A stretch of DNA of 64,000 nucleotides from Ilyomonas sp965199905 (GTDB lineage Bacteria > Bacteroidota > Bacteroidia > Chitinophagales > Chitinophagaceae): the NCBI GenBank assembly GCA_965199905.1, contig OZ241366.1, forward strand, positions 1,116,001 to 1,180,000, read 5' to 3'. Numbering within the stretch: the first letter of the stretch is position 1; every line of letters starts with the position of its first letter. The position numbers were made by a program, and so were the translations under genes. This document shows, piece after piece, positions 17,261 through 26,243 of the stretch. The notes under the pieces were generated by a model. The model saw only the letters and a program-made list of their open reading frames with translations, was not told where the DNA came from and searched no databases.

Positions 17261-17737
17261 CTATAGTGTTGCTGTTACTTTACCGCAGGTAAGCATAGCA
17301 CTACCGAAGTATGGATTCTTGATGGTTTTGTCGCTGCTAAGCCAATATGTCTTTTTCATGGGACAGTAGACTTGATAAACAGGTTGGTCAGTAAGCTTAA
17401 CGGATTTGATGACGGTCGCCATCGCAGATGATAAACCGGCTAAATGCTCACGCTGATGCCTGAGATCTTTAGTGTCAGCTATGCCGCTTGCTTCCTTAAC
17501 CAAGTCAGATAGATTGTTAGCAGGAAAAGACTTGTTATCGTTGCTGTTTGCAGCTTGTACAAATGCCTGCGCACTGGCAGATGCTTCATTGGTATTGCCT
17601 GCCACCAAAGCGTCTTTGATATTGTAATAGAGAGAAAGTAATTGCGGTGCCTGAGATTGTTTAGTACTATCCTGGGCAAAACCTTTTTGAGTAACTGCCA
17701 CTAGCATTAGGGCAGCTATGATAAGTAATTTGTTCAC
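17261..17737 (-). CDS. DUF3347-family secreted protein
   Basis: About 158 residues, starting at a GTG (17737) in front of the signal peptide NKLLIIAALMLVAVTQKGFA; the frame opens 15 codons earlier without a better start. DUF3347 features are present: HQREHLAGLSSAM, YCPMKKTYWLSSDKTIKNPYFGSAMLTCG. Unlike its paralogue it has no lipobox and would be free in the periplasm. It probably shares the copper-binding role and the transcript with its neighbours. Confidence 0.82.
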   Translation of the reverse strand: MNKLLIIAALMLVAVTQKGFAQDSTKQSQAPQLLSLYYNIKDALVAGNTNEASASAQAFVQAANSNDNKSFPANNLSDLVKEASGIADTKDLRHQREHLAGLSSAMATVIKSVKLTDQPVYQVYCPMKKTYWLSSDKTIKNPYFGSAMLTCGKVTATL

Positions 17738-17815
17738 TTGAAATATTTTAATGTGATAAGAAATAATTACACGCATAGACAAATAATGCCATACGGATAA
17801 AGCTTACACATTAAA

Positions 17816-18280
17816 TCAAATCTGGAACGACTGGATAGCGATACGGATGTTTGGAATGGGGGGATGGTGACTTCGGACAAATGGTTTAGTGTTCTTAGAA
17901 ATGGCAGAGGGTAATGCAGTATCTAAATTGTAAAATGCGGAAAGAAAAGCGCTGAGAAACACCGGATGTATGACACTGTAAGATTGCGGAACTGCCTTAT
18001 CGAGTTGTGCAATCTTAGTTACTTTATCCTTGCAGCAATTATCTTTTTCATCGCCTGAATGGTGATTGACCTGATTGTGATGATCTGACTGTTCATGATG
18101 AATATGTTTGGCTCCATCTGCATGAACATGAACCACTTCTGTCATGTCCATTTCATCATGATGATGCGTGTTAAAACCCATGTCTATTCCTATCGCACAT
18201 GCAAAACCGACTACTGTATTCAATGCGGATACAATGAGCAAAAAGGCGGCTTTCAATTGTATAGAAATATTATTCTTCAT
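17816..18280 (-). CDS. His-rich membrane-anchored small protein
   Basis: 154 residues. One N-terminal hydrophobic segment (about 8-31) is followed by a His/Asp-rich stretch (HHHDEMDMTEVVHVHADG, HIHHEQSDHHNQVNHHS), then DNCCKD and a Pro pair near the end (HHPPIPNIRIAI). The Cys pair and Pro pair recall the HYC_CC_PP family. The His run could bind Cu, Zn or Ni. It is the first gene of the leftward DUF3347/haem unit, and its upstream region has a variant of the shared copper motif and an exact TAnnTTTG element. Confidence 0.75.
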   Translation of the reverse strand: MKNNISIQLKAAFLLIVSALNTVVGFACAIGIDMGFNTHHHDEMDMTEVVHVHADGAKHIHHEQSDHHNQVNHHSGDEKDNCCKDKVTKIAQLDKAVPQSYSVIHPVFLSAFLSAFYNLDTALPSAISKNTKPFVRSHHPPIPNIRIAIQSFQI

Positions 18281-18317
18281 TAAAACTATAAAACAAGTTG
18301 TTGCTGTTAACCGAGCA

Positions 18318-18325
18318 CAAAAGTA
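18318..18325 (-). promoter_or_regulatory. -7-like promoter element before the His-rich gene
   Basis: TACTTTTG on the minus strand fits the Bacteroidota -7 consensus TAnnTTTG. It lies 24 bases downstream of the shared motif at 18350-18365 and 37 bases upstream of the start codon. Confidence 0.55.
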
Positions 18326-18349
18326 ATTTCAAAAAAGATAGTAGAAGTT

Positions 18350-18365
18350 ACATAATTATGGAAAG
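18350..18365 (-). promoter_or_regulatory. Shared copper-regulon motif, variant copy (His-rich gene)
   Basis: ACATAATTATGGAAAG (plus strand) differs from the two exact copies by one substitution and one missing base. Its distance to the -7-like element (24 bases) is the same as at copA. Confidence 0.5.
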
Positions 18366-18399
18366 GTTTTATATAATTATTGGTTTTATTGAAATTACC

Positions 18400-19647
18400 T
18401 TATACACTTTTCGCTATTTTTTCCATAATCCTGTGACTATCGCCGAATTTACACAACGCATCGCAATGCTGTCGTAAATCAGAAAACAGGATGTATTTTA
18501 TCTTTGTATCTAGCTTTTTGATAGCCGGTCGTGATAATTGAAGCATTACATCTTTTTCCCTTTTATCGGGTACTATAAGATAAAAAACTTCATCGCCGTC
18601 TGCAATGGAATAACTCAAATCTGTCAATCGCAGGATACCGGAATAGATACTTGTACTTTTCTCTACTTCAAAAGCGGCAATTACATTGTTTGAACCCCGT
18701 TGAAACCACAACACATCAATGAGCTTTACCGTGTTCAGCGTTTCCTTGTCTAAAGTAAAAGCTGGAAAGCTTGAAAGGCTTATAAATGAAAAATTGTTTC
18801 CGGCATGGCATTTTGAACGGTCGTTGGAAGCAGGAATTACATCATACCCCAAAGCGCTTCCAATCTTTAACAGGTGATATTGCATTTCCGTATGCAGATG
18901 CTCCTCCTCTTTCTCCGCTTTTACTGCCTCATGCCGTTTTTCAATCAGTCTTTCCAGTTTCCCGCGTTCTGCCTGCGAAAGATATTCATCCCCGCCTAAA
19001 ACAAGTTTTTGCATACCAATTTCAAACAGCAAGCCTGCAATAGCGCCTAAGTCGGAGGAAAGTTCTAACCGGTGCTGATTGTTTGTATCTATCAATACTT
19101 CTCTCAACTTCAAATATTCACTCCAACTGCCTAACTTTTTTTTGTCTTTAAAAAGAAAATTGAAACCATTGATGATTGCAGTATTGAACGGAGGAACAAC
19201 AGTTGGATGCAGAAAGTAGAGAATACTGGCAACCGCCGGACCCAATCCTTTTATTTTTACGCTATCTAATCTGATAATCTCTTTAATGATCTGCTCTTCA
19301 GTTTTTGCATTTAATACATTTTCCAAAAATTGTCCGAATGCCTGTTTGTTGCCTTCATGCTCATAAATATCGGGAATGCGTAATTTGGGTTTCCAGTAAA
19401 AAGGATGAGATGCACCTTCAAATACCTGCTTTTGCTCTGTGATGCAGGATAATACAAATTCAAGTGACGAACCTTTAAAATCGTTTGGGAAGCGCTTGCA
19501 TTTTATATCTTCAATGACCTGCATAACCCCTCTGCGAATGGAGCGGAAGGCTTTTAACCTGTCTTCATTGTTGATGAACCAAGTATTGTACACTGATTCT
19601 TTATCTGCCTTGTATTGCTGAATTAGCGGGGAGAAGTTGGTATTCAT
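18400..19647 (-). CDS. HhH plus PD-(D/E)xK nuclease-like protein
   Basis: 415 residues. The N-terminal half has a helix-hairpin-helix-like segment (KIKGLGPAVASILYFLHP, about 152-169). A charged helical linker (about 225-255) follows, and then a C-terminal domain with D...E-x-K spacing: LIDVLWFQRG and AAFEVEKSTSIYSGILRL, a pattern I associate with restriction-type nuclease folds. There is no methyltransferase beside it. It interrupts the metal island on the same strand but shares no obvious function with it, so it may be defence cargo. The nuclease call rests on these motifs only. Confidence 0.55.
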   Translation of the reverse strand: MNTNFSPLIQQYKADKESVYNTWFINNEDRLKAFRSIRRGVMQVIEDIKCKRFPNDFKGSSLEFVLSCITEQKQVFEGASHPFYWKPKLRIPDIYEHEGNKQAFGQFLENVLNAKTEEQIIKEIIRLDSVKIKGLGPAVASILYFLHPTVVPPFNTAIINGFNFLFKDKKKLGSWSEYLKLREVLIDTNNQHRLELSSDLGAIAGLLFEIGMQKLVLGGDEYLSQAERGKLERLIEKRHEAVKAEKEEEHLHTEMQYHLLKIGSALGYDVIPASNDRSKCHAGNNFSFISLSSFPAFTLDKETLNTVKLIDVLWFQRGSNNVIAAFEVEKSTSIYSGILRLTDLSYSIADGDEVFYLIVPDKREKDVMLQLSRPAIKKLDTKIKYILFSDLRQHCDALCKFGDSHRIMEKIAKSV

Positions 19648-19723
19648 TCAATGCCTTAAAAGGCATCAATATACAATGTTTGGTTCAATTGCAAAACCGC
19701 ATTTACAGGAACTTGGCTTAGCA

Positions 19724-19762
19724 TAAAAAACAGGAAGGCTTGAACATAAGTTGAAGCCTTCC
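19724..19762 (-). terminator. Terminator after copZ
   Basis: The 9-bp perfect stem GGAAGGCTT/AAGCCTTCC with a 12-base loop is followed on the minus strand by a T-run (six T). It lies 16 bases past the copZ stop. Confidence 0.88.
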
Positions 19763-19777
19763 CGGTAATTTAAAAAT

Positions 19778-19993
19778 TTAATTGATTTCTTCTATCCTGA
19801 AACCTGCTTTATTCACGGTATCTATCACTTCTTTAGAAGGGATATTGTCTGCTTCTACCGTTAAAATTTTGCTTGGATTTTTGATATCAACGTGCCATTT
19901 TTTAATCCCTTTTACTTCGTTCAATATAGGAGTTACTTTGGCTATGCAACCGCCGCAATTGATATTCGTTTTAAATTGTAATGTTTCCATCAT
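19778..19993 (-). CDS. copZ: HMA-domain copper chaperone (CopZ-like)
   Basis: 71 residues forming a single heavy-metal-associated domain. The metal loop is NINCGGC (C13, C16), with Asn-Ile in place of the usual Met before the first Cys. There is no signal peptide, so it works in the cytosol, handing Cu(I) to the ATPase encoded immediately upstream (81-base gap). It probably shares the copA transcript, which ends at the terminator behind it. Confidence 0.88.
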   Translation of the reverse strand: MMETLQFKTNINCGGCIAKVTPILNEVKGIKKWHVDIKNPSKILTVEADNIPSKEVIDTVNKAGFRIEEIN

Positions 19994-20074
19994 TTATAAA
20001 TTTTAAGATTCGAAATTATTACTGCTTGCCTGTAGACCTTTTATGCAATTGTTGTGTTGATTTATATGATTTTT

Positions 20075-22492
20075 TTATAGCTTTTTGGACCGTAACCGTA
20101 AACTGTTGGTAACAACCGAAACAGAACTTAAAGCCATAGCAGCGCCGGCTATCATCGGGTTTAGTAAAAAACCATTTAGCGGATATAGGATACCTGCGGC
20201 AACAGGAATACCAATAAGGTTATAAATGAAAGCCCAGAACAGGTTTTGCCTGATGGCGGCGACTGTGTACCGGGATAGTTTTATTGCCTTTGGAATTTTA
20301 GATAGGTCAGACGAAATGATAGTGATTTTTGCTACGTCCATGGCTATATCGCTCCCACTACCCATAGCGATGCTTACATCTGCCTGCGCCAGTGCGTTGC
20401 TGTCATTGATGCCATCGCCAACCATTGCCACAACTTTGCCTCTTTGTTGTAACTCTTTTACAAAGTCTGCTTTATGTGCGGGAAGCACTTCGGCTTTGTA
20501 ATTTGAAATTCCTGCCTGTGCTGCGATGGCTTTTGCAGTAGCCTCATTATCGCCGGTAAGCATATACACTTCTATACCGCCTGCCTGCAAGTCTTTTACG
20601 GCTTCTATAGATGAAAGCTTTATTTTATCAGCAATGGCTACAGCAGCTAATGCCTGTTTTTCATTGCTAAACCAAATGACTGTTTTTGCTTCAGTAAACC
20701 ATTTTGAGGAAGCGCCGGCTAAATCAGGAGCTACAGCAATATTATTTTCTTTTAAAAGCGCTGAGTTACCTACATAGTAGAGACTATCAACGATGTGTGC
20801 CTTTGCTCCAAAGCCTGTAATGCTTTGGAAGTTATAAACCGGCAGGTACTGAACTGAGCCCAAGTATTTTACGACAGCTTCGGCTAAGGGATGCTCTGAT
20901 TGTTTTTCGAGCGATGCGAATGCGTGTAAGCTTGTTTCATCGTTATTTAACCAAAGAATATCCGTAACAACGGGCTTTCCTTCTGTGATGGTTCCTGTTT
21001 TATCGAGAATTACTGCGTTTATTTTCTTTGCTAATTCAAGGCTTTCTGCATCTTTAATCAATATGCCATTTTCTGCGCCTTTGCCAACGCCCGCCATAAT
21101 TGCGGTAGGCGTTGCCAAACCCAAGGCACACGGACAGGCAATGACCAATACTGTAACCATCGCCAACAAACCTTGCGTGAATCCGTTTTCGCCACCCATC
21201 ACTACCCATACTACCAGACTAAGAACGGCTATAAGCATAACAATGGGAACAAAGATGCCTGCTATCTTATCTACCAGTTTCTGAACCGGTGCTTTGCTGC
21301 CTTGTGCCTGTTGTACCATTTTTATGATCTGTGCCAAAACGGTATCGCCACCTACTTTGTCGGCTATGAACTGGAAACTGCCTTTTTGGTTAATAGTTCC
21401 GGCGAATACTTTGGTTCCCTGCTTTTTCTCGACCGGTATAGGTTCGCCACTGATCATACTTTCATCGACAAATGAAGTTCCTTCGCTTACCGTACCGTCA
21501 ACTGCAATCTTTTCACCTGGTTTTACTAATAAGGTTGCTCCTACTGTTACGCTGGCTATAGGCATTTCCATCTGGTGACCGCCTTCGTGAATGATGGTAA
21601 CGGTTTTGGGTTGTAAACCCATTAGTTTTTTTATAGCGGATGACGTATTGCCTTTTGCCTGCTCTTCGAGCATTTTACCTAACAGAATAAAAGCAATTAC
21701 AACGGAAGCTGCTTCAAAATATACATGAGGCTGTAAACCTTTACTTAACCAATACAGAGGACATAATGTATTGAAAACACTAAACAAATAAGCGACGCCA
21801 GTGCTGAGTGCAACAAGCGTATCCATATTGGCAGAACGATGTTTTGCCTGCTTCCACGCATTGACGAAAAATTGTTTTCCAAAAACAAATACCACCGGCG
21901 TTGTTAATGCCCACATGATATAGTTTGCATAAGGAATGCTCATAAAGAACATAGCTATCAACACTGTAGGAACGGCGAGGGTTATAGAAGCAATCGTTCT
22001 TTTTTTAAGACTATTCCATTGCTGCTTATGTAAGTCTTCTAACTCGTCTTTCGCTTCCTCACTTTCATTAATTATTAAATCGTAGCCGATACTTTGCAGA
22101 GCAGCTTTCAGTTTATGCGGATCTGTAAGAGTTGGAATATACTCAACCTGTGCAGTAGCATTGGCATAATTGACCGCAACACTGACAACGCCGAGCTGAC
22201 TTTTTAGAGTGCTTTCTGAACTGACTGCACAGGAGGCACATGACATGTTCAACACCGGAAATGTTTTCTTTATTGTATCTACATTGTAGCCTAAACCGCG
22301 GATGGCTTTTACCGCATTGGGTAATACTTCCAGTTCTCCGTTTGTATTGATGACTGCCCTGTTGTTATTGAGTTCTACCTTGTGTTGTGTAATGCCAGCT
22401 ACCTTTGCTAATCCTTTATCGATTATTAAAGCGCAATGTTCACTGTCCATACCTTCGAGAGGCAGATTTATATCGATATTTTCGGTTGCCAT
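20075..22492 (-). CDS. copA: Copper-exporting P1B-type ATPase, CPC class
   Basis: 805 residues. Two N-terminal HMA folds are present: the first (about 8-77) has lost its metal motif (GMDSEHC), while the second (about 80-145) keeps MSCASC. Eight membrane segments carry the C-P-C motif near residue 452 (IACPCALGLATPT). The phosphorylation site DKTGTI (about 497) and the hinge GDGINDSNALAQADV are intact; the last motif has Ser-Asn where Ala-Pro is usual. It exports Cu(I) to the periplasm. The upstream region has an exact copy of the shared motif and an exact -7-like element. Confidence 0.93.
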   Translation of the reverse strand: MATENIDINLPLEGMDSEHCALIIDKGLAKVAGITQHKVELNNNRAVINTNGELEVLPNAVKAIRGLGYNVDTIKKTFPVLNMSCASCAVSSESTLKSQLGVVSVAVNYANATAQVEYIPTLTDPHKLKAALQSIGYDLIINESEEAKDELEDLHKQQWNSLKKRTIASITLAVPTVLIAMFFMSIPYANYIMWALTTPVVFVFGKQFFVNAWKQAKHRSANMDTLVALSTGVAYLFSVFNTLCPLYWLSKGLQPHVYFEAASVVIAFILLGKMLEEQAKGNTSSAIKKLMGLQPKTVTIIHEGGHQMEMPIASVTVGATLLVKPGEKIAVDGTVSEGTSFVDESMISGEPIPVEKKQGTKVFAGTINQKGSFQFIADKVGGDTVLAQIIKMVQQAQGSKAPVQKLVDKIAGIFVPIVMLIAVLSLVVWVVMGGENGFTQGLLAMVTVLVIACPCALGLATPTAIMAGVGKGAENGILIKDAESLELAKKINAVILDKTGTITEGKPVVTDILWLNNDETSLHAFASLEKQSEHPLAEAVVKYLGSVQYLPVYNFQSITGFGAKAHIVDSLYYVGNSALLKENNIAVAPDLAGASSKWFTEAKTVIWFSNEKQALAAVAIADKIKLSSIEAVKDLQAGGIEVYMLTGDNEATAKAIAAQAGISNYKAEVLPAHKADFVKELQQRGKVVAMVGDGINDSNALAQADVSIAMGSGSDIAMDVAKITIISSDLSKIPKAIKLSRYTVAAIRQNLFWAFIYNLIGIPVAAGILYPLNGFLLNPMIAGAAMALSSVSVVTNSLRLRSKKL

Positions 22493-22509
22493 AGTCTTTA
22501 TTGATTATA

Positions 22510-22517
22510 CAAAGCTA
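22510..22517 (-). promoter_or_regulatory. -7-like promoter element of copA
   Basis: TAGCTTTG on the minus strand fits TAnnTTTG. It lies 24 bases from the shared motif and 17 bases from the start codon, so the leader would be very short. Confidence 0.6.
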
Positions 22518-22541
22518 TGTTGATATAAAGCCGCCGCTATT

Positions 22542-22559
22542 ACACAATTATGGATAAGA
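22542..22559 (-). promoter_or_regulatory. Shared 18-bp copper-regulon motif, copy 2 (copA)
   Basis: Identical over 18 bases to 10472-10489. It occupies the place of the -33 element, as expected for an activator site of the AraC family. Confidence 0.65.
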
Positions 22560-22580
22560 GTTGTAAGATTTTTGTGTTGG

Positions 22581-23639
22581 CTATAAGGCTGATATAGATG
22601 CATGTATTTGTTTGTTGTTCTCCCAAACACACAATACCTGTTGATTATTCAGGGCTTTTACGATAGGTCCGGTTCCTTTACCAAGCACTTTCTTTTCTCC
22701 GGTTGAAGACACTAACACCACGTTCCCGTTTTCTGTCCAGGCGTAAATGTTTTTGTTATTAATTGTTTCCAGTGTGCACCCGTTTCCTTCTCCAAGTTCT
22801 TTTTCACGCATGCCGGCAGTCGCCGAATAAATTTTTTTCTCTCTGCGCCAAACGGTTTGCGGCTCGCCGCTCTCATTAACCGCTAATCCTCCGCCGTCCA
22901 TCGGACATCCATTGAGCTTCCAGCTTCCTGCACCTAGCTTTTGCGCTTTTTTAAAGGAAGTTAAACCGTTGTCTGATTGAGTGAGATATAAATCGCGGTT
23001 ACCGTTGAGCCAGTTGCGAAACATGACCAACACAGTGTTTCCTTTTACAGCAACGGAAGGTTTACAACACTCGCATACGGTACTATCGGGAGAAGCATAA
23101 ACCAATACGTTTTTACTCCAGGTTTTTCCGCCATCTGTCGAATTTATGCCATAGACATTTTGACCTCTTGGACTTTTAATGCCAAGCCATACGGCAAATA
23201 CATGTAAGCCATCGGCGCTTAGCCCCATTAAGGCTTCTTTGGCAGTTTCATCTACATCATTCAGCTGTTTTGTTTTCGTCCAGCTGCCTGAAGCTTCCTG
23301 TTTAAAAGCGTAAATATTTCCTTTGTTGGTACAAGCTGTTACCACAAGTCCGTTATCGGTGGCTGCAATCTGCGGACCACGCATGGCAGAAGCAAATAAG
23401 CCCGGCAGAACTGCAACCAACGAAGGAGAACGAAATGAAACGCCTTTGTTTTTTGATGTTATATATAGGATGCTATCGCCCGAGCCGTAAACAATATAAG
23501 CATTGCTTATTTTATCGGTAGTTAGCTGCGGCATTTTACCGTTGCCAACGATTATATCTGCCTTATCATTTGCCACAACTTGTGTAAACGCCGGAAAGAA
23601 GACGAAGCAAAACAGAACGCTTGTAATGATATATCGCAT
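22581..23639 (-). CDS. Secreted BNR/sialidase-type beta-propeller with Cys motifs
   Basis: About 352 residues from the ATG at 23639; a GTG three codons earlier is also possible. A signal peptide (MRYIITSVLFCFVFFPAFTQ) precedes a beta-propeller with BNR-like Asp-box repeats (NSTDGGKTWSK and weaker copies). It is unlikely to be a true sialidase, since the catalytic Arg triad is not apparent. VCECCKPSVAV and NGCPMDGGG place four or more Cys and a Met close together, which could bind copper. It begins 9 bases after the AraC-type gene and shares its transcript. Metal binding is inferred. Confidence 0.7.
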   Translation of the reverse strand: MRYIITSVLFCFVFFPAFTQVVANDKADIIVGNGKMPQLTTDKISNAYIVYGSGDSILYITSKNKGVSFRSPSLVAVLPGLFASAMRGPQIAATDNGLVVTACTNKGNIYAFKQEASGSWTKTKQLNDVDETAKEALMGLSADGLHVFAVWLGIKSPRGQNVYGINSTDGGKTWSKNVLVYASPDSTVCECCKPSVAVKGNTVLVMFRNWLNGNRDLYLTQSDNGLTSFKKAQKLGAGSWKLNGCPMDGGGLAVNESGEPQTVWRREKKIYSATAGMREKELGEGNGCTLETINNKNIYAWTENGNVVLVSSTGEKKVLGKGTGPIVKALNNQQVLCVWENNKQIHASISAL

Positions 23640-23648
23640 AGAAATCAC

Positions 23649-24209
23649 TTATACTTTATCTAATGGCTTTCTCTTATTTTGACCAACCTGTTTAAAATAG
23701 CTGGGCGTTAAGCCCGTCACTTTTTTGAACTGATTGGAAAGATGGGCTACGCTGCTATAGCCTAACTGATACGCAATCTCACTCAGGCTTAACTCGTTGT
23801 AAATAATCAGCTCTTTGACTTTCTCAATCTTTTGATTGATGATGTATTTTTCGATGGTTATTCCTTCTACCTCGGAAAACAAGTTGCTGAGGTAAGAATA
23901 ATCTTTGTGCAGGGATTTGGAAAGTATTTCAGAATAGTTATGGTGAATTTCTTCATGCGAATGGTGAACCTGCTGAATGATGACGTTCTTTATCTTTTCG
24001 ATGAGTTGCTGTTTTGCATCGTCCAATACTTCGAAGCCGAGCGCAGCGAGATTATCGCTCAGAATCTTAAAAGTTTCTTTCGGTAAATCTTTACTGATCT
24101 CTACTGCGCCTAGTGCGACTTTGCAGGTATCTATCCTTAGCTTTTGGAGCTCCTGCTGAACAACGAGTATACAGCGATTGCAAACCATGTTTTTTATGTA
24201 GAGATGCAT
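23649..24209 (-). CDS. AraC-type regulator with HMA-like N-terminus (copy 2)
   Basis: 186 residues. KNMVCNRC (C10, C13) begins an HMA-like fold to about residue 62; a His-rich linker (QQVHHSHEEIHHNY, about 80-93) and an AraC HTH (about 100-175, LSEIAYQLGYSSVAHLSNQFKKVTGLTP) follow. It is paralogous to the regulator at 10567-11169, but lacks that protein's second Cys pair and has the His-rich linker instead, so the two may sense different metals. It lies 4 bases after the zinc/cadmium-type ATPase gene, in the same direction, and before the BNR protein gene. Confidence 0.85.
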   Translation of the reverse strand: MHLYIKNMVCNRCILVVQQELQKLRIDTCKVALGAVEISKDLPKETFKILSDNLAALGFEVLDDAKQQLIEKIKNVIIQQVHHSHEEIHHNYSEILSKSLHKDYSYLSNLFSEVEGITIEKYIINQKIEKVKELIIYNELSLSEIAYQLGYSSVAHLSNQFKKVTGLTPSYFKQVGQNKRKPLDKV

Positions 24210-24213
24210 GAAT

Positions 24214-26232
24214 TTATAATTTTATTTTTTGAATGCGTATTGCATTTAAAATTGCTAATAAAGCAACACCAACATCGGCTATTACGGCTTCCCATAAAGT
24301 GGCTATGCCGCCGGCACCTAAGATTAAAACTACAACTTTGATAAGCATTGCTATGGTTATGTTTTGCCAAACAATGCTTCTGGTAATTTTACCTATTTTT
24401 ATGGCTGATACAATTTTTGAAGGCTGATCATTCTGAATTACGATATCCGCTGTTTCTATAGTTGCATCGCTTCCAAGCCCGCCCATTGCTATGCCTGCAT
24501 CTGCCAATGCGACTACGGGAGCATCGTTGACACCATCACCGGCAAACGCAATTCGTCTGCCTTCATTTTTTAACTGCTGTACTTTCTCTACTTTTCCTTC
24601 GGGTAATAAATCGCCAAAGGCTTTATCAATACCAACCAGCTTTGCCATCTGATCTACCACACTTTGCTTGTCGCCTGATAGCATGACTGTCTGTATATTG
24701 AGTTTGTGCATTTCCTCAATCGCTTTAGCGGCATCTTCTTTAATCTCATCTGCTATCGTGATATGACCTGCATACGTATTGTTTACAGCTACCACAACAA
24801 TGGTATCTACTTCCTGTTCCAGTTCTTTCGGGTAATTAATATTGAACTTTTTTAGCAGTTTTAAAGTTCCTGCCAACACTTCTTTGCCTTCAATATTTCC
24901 TTTCAAACCATGACCTGCAATTTCCTCCACACCTTCCACTTTCACATTGTCTTTCGTGCCACCTGCATACTCTGTTATTGCTTTTGCAATGGGATGCGTT
25001 GAGTTCTTTTCGATTGCTGAAGCATATCGAATCAGTTCGTCTTTTGTAATGTTGCCCGCTATTATCTGCTGCACTTTGAAAACACCTTTGGTTAACGTTC
25101 CGGTCTTGTCCATGACTATGGTATTTATCTTAGTCATTACATCTAAGAAATTTCCTCCCTTGAAAAGTATGCCGTTGCGGGATGCCAGACCAATACCTCC
25201 AAAATATCCTAACGGAATAGACACCACCAATGCGCATGGGCAACTGATAACAAGGAACACCAATGCCCTGTAAAACCATGTATTGAATACGTAATCATCG
25301 ACAAAGAAGTAAGGAGCTAAACACACCGCCAATGCTAAGAAAAACACGATTGGTGTATACACTTTTGCAAACCTTGAAATGAATAGCTGCGTTTGTGATT
25401 TACGAGCCGTTGCATCCTGCACCATTTCTAAAATCTTGCTTAGCTTACTGTCTTTGAACAAGGCATTTACTTTTACCTCAGTAACCGTATTCAGGTTTAT
25501 CATTCCGGCATAAATAGCTTCTCCTTTATACTTTGTATCCGGTTTGCTTTCTCCTGTTAATGCGGCTGTATTAAAGGATGCGCTTTCTGAAATCAACTCG
25601 CCATCCAAGGCAACTTTCTCTCCCGGCTTTATTTGTATGCTTTCACCTAATTGTATCGTGGATGGGTTTATCACTTCTGATTTTCCATTTCTTAAAACGG
25701 TTACCTCGTCGGGTCGTATATCTAACAATGCCTTGATGTTTCTTTTTGCTTTATCAACCGCTGCATCCTGAAACCATTCACCAATACAATAGAACACCAT
25801 TACTGCTACACCTTCGCTGTAAGAACCGATGTAGAATGCGCCAATTGTAGCGACACTCATCAATACAAACTCGTTGAAGAAATCGCCCCGCTTTGCTTTC
25901 CTGAATGCCAAGTCTAACACTCTCCACCCTGCTAAAATGAAAGCGATAAAGTGAATGCTAAAGTCAACCCATTTAGTGGGCGTGAAATGGAAACCAAATT
26001 TGAGGACTACCATTACAATGAGTATTAGTAAGGCTAACAGTAAATCCCAATGCGATTTCCAACCAGCATTTTCTCCACCGCTATGATCGTGGTCATGGTC
26101 ATCATCGTGACTATGTTCATGATTATGCTCTTCGTCTTCTGAATGCATATGCCCGGACTTTTTATCAGAGACTTTTGTAAGTTCATCTAACTGTAAGTCT
26201 GTATCTTCTCTTTCCTCATGATTATGCTCCAT
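24214..26232 (-). CDS. Zinc/cadmium/lead-type P1B ATPase
   Basis: 672 residues. There is no HMA domain; instead a His/Asp/Glu-rich N-terminus (about 15-52: HMHSEDEEHNHEHSHDDD and HDHDHS) probably binds Zn or Cd. The transport motif S-C-P-C-A-L (near residue 330), DKTGTL (near 373) and GDGVNDAPVVALADAGIAMG are those of the ZntA/CadA (P1B-2) class. It exports divalent soft metals from the cytosol. It lies 11 bases downstream of the NicO-like gene, forming a unit with the AraC-type regulator that follows. Confidence 0.9.
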   Translation of the reverse strand: MEHNHEEREDTDLQLDELTKVSDKKSGHMHSEDEEHNHEHSHDDDHDHDHSGGENAGWKSHWDLLLALLILIVMVVLKFGFHFTPTKWVDFSIHFIAFILAGWRVLDLAFRKAKRGDFFNEFVLMSVATIGAFYIGSYSEGVAVMVFYCIGEWFQDAAVDKAKRNIKALLDIRPDEVTVLRNGKSEVINPSTIQLGESIQIKPGEKVALDGELISESASFNTAALTGESKPDTKYKGEAIYAGMINLNTVTEVKVNALFKDSKLSKILEMVQDATARKSQTQLFISRFAKVYTPIVFFLALAVCLAPYFFVDDYVFNTWFYRALVFLVISCPCALVVSIPLGYFGGIGLASRNGILFKGGNFLDVMTKINTIVMDKTGTLTKGVFKVQQIIAGNITKDELIRYASAIEKNSTHPIAKAITEYAGGTKDNVKVEGVEEIAGHGLKGNIEGKEVLAGTLKLLKKFNINYPKELEQEVDTIVVVAVNNTYAGHITIADEIKEDAAKAIEEMHKLNIQTVMLSGDKQSVVDQMAKLVGIDKAFGDLLPEGKVEKVQQLKNEGRRIAFAGDGVNDAPVVALADAGIAMGGLGSDATIETADIVIQNDQPSKIVSAIKIGKITRSIVWQNITIAMLIKVVVLILGAGGIATLWEAVIADVGVALLAILNAIRIQKIKL

Positions 26233-26243
26233 AAAAATTGTAG

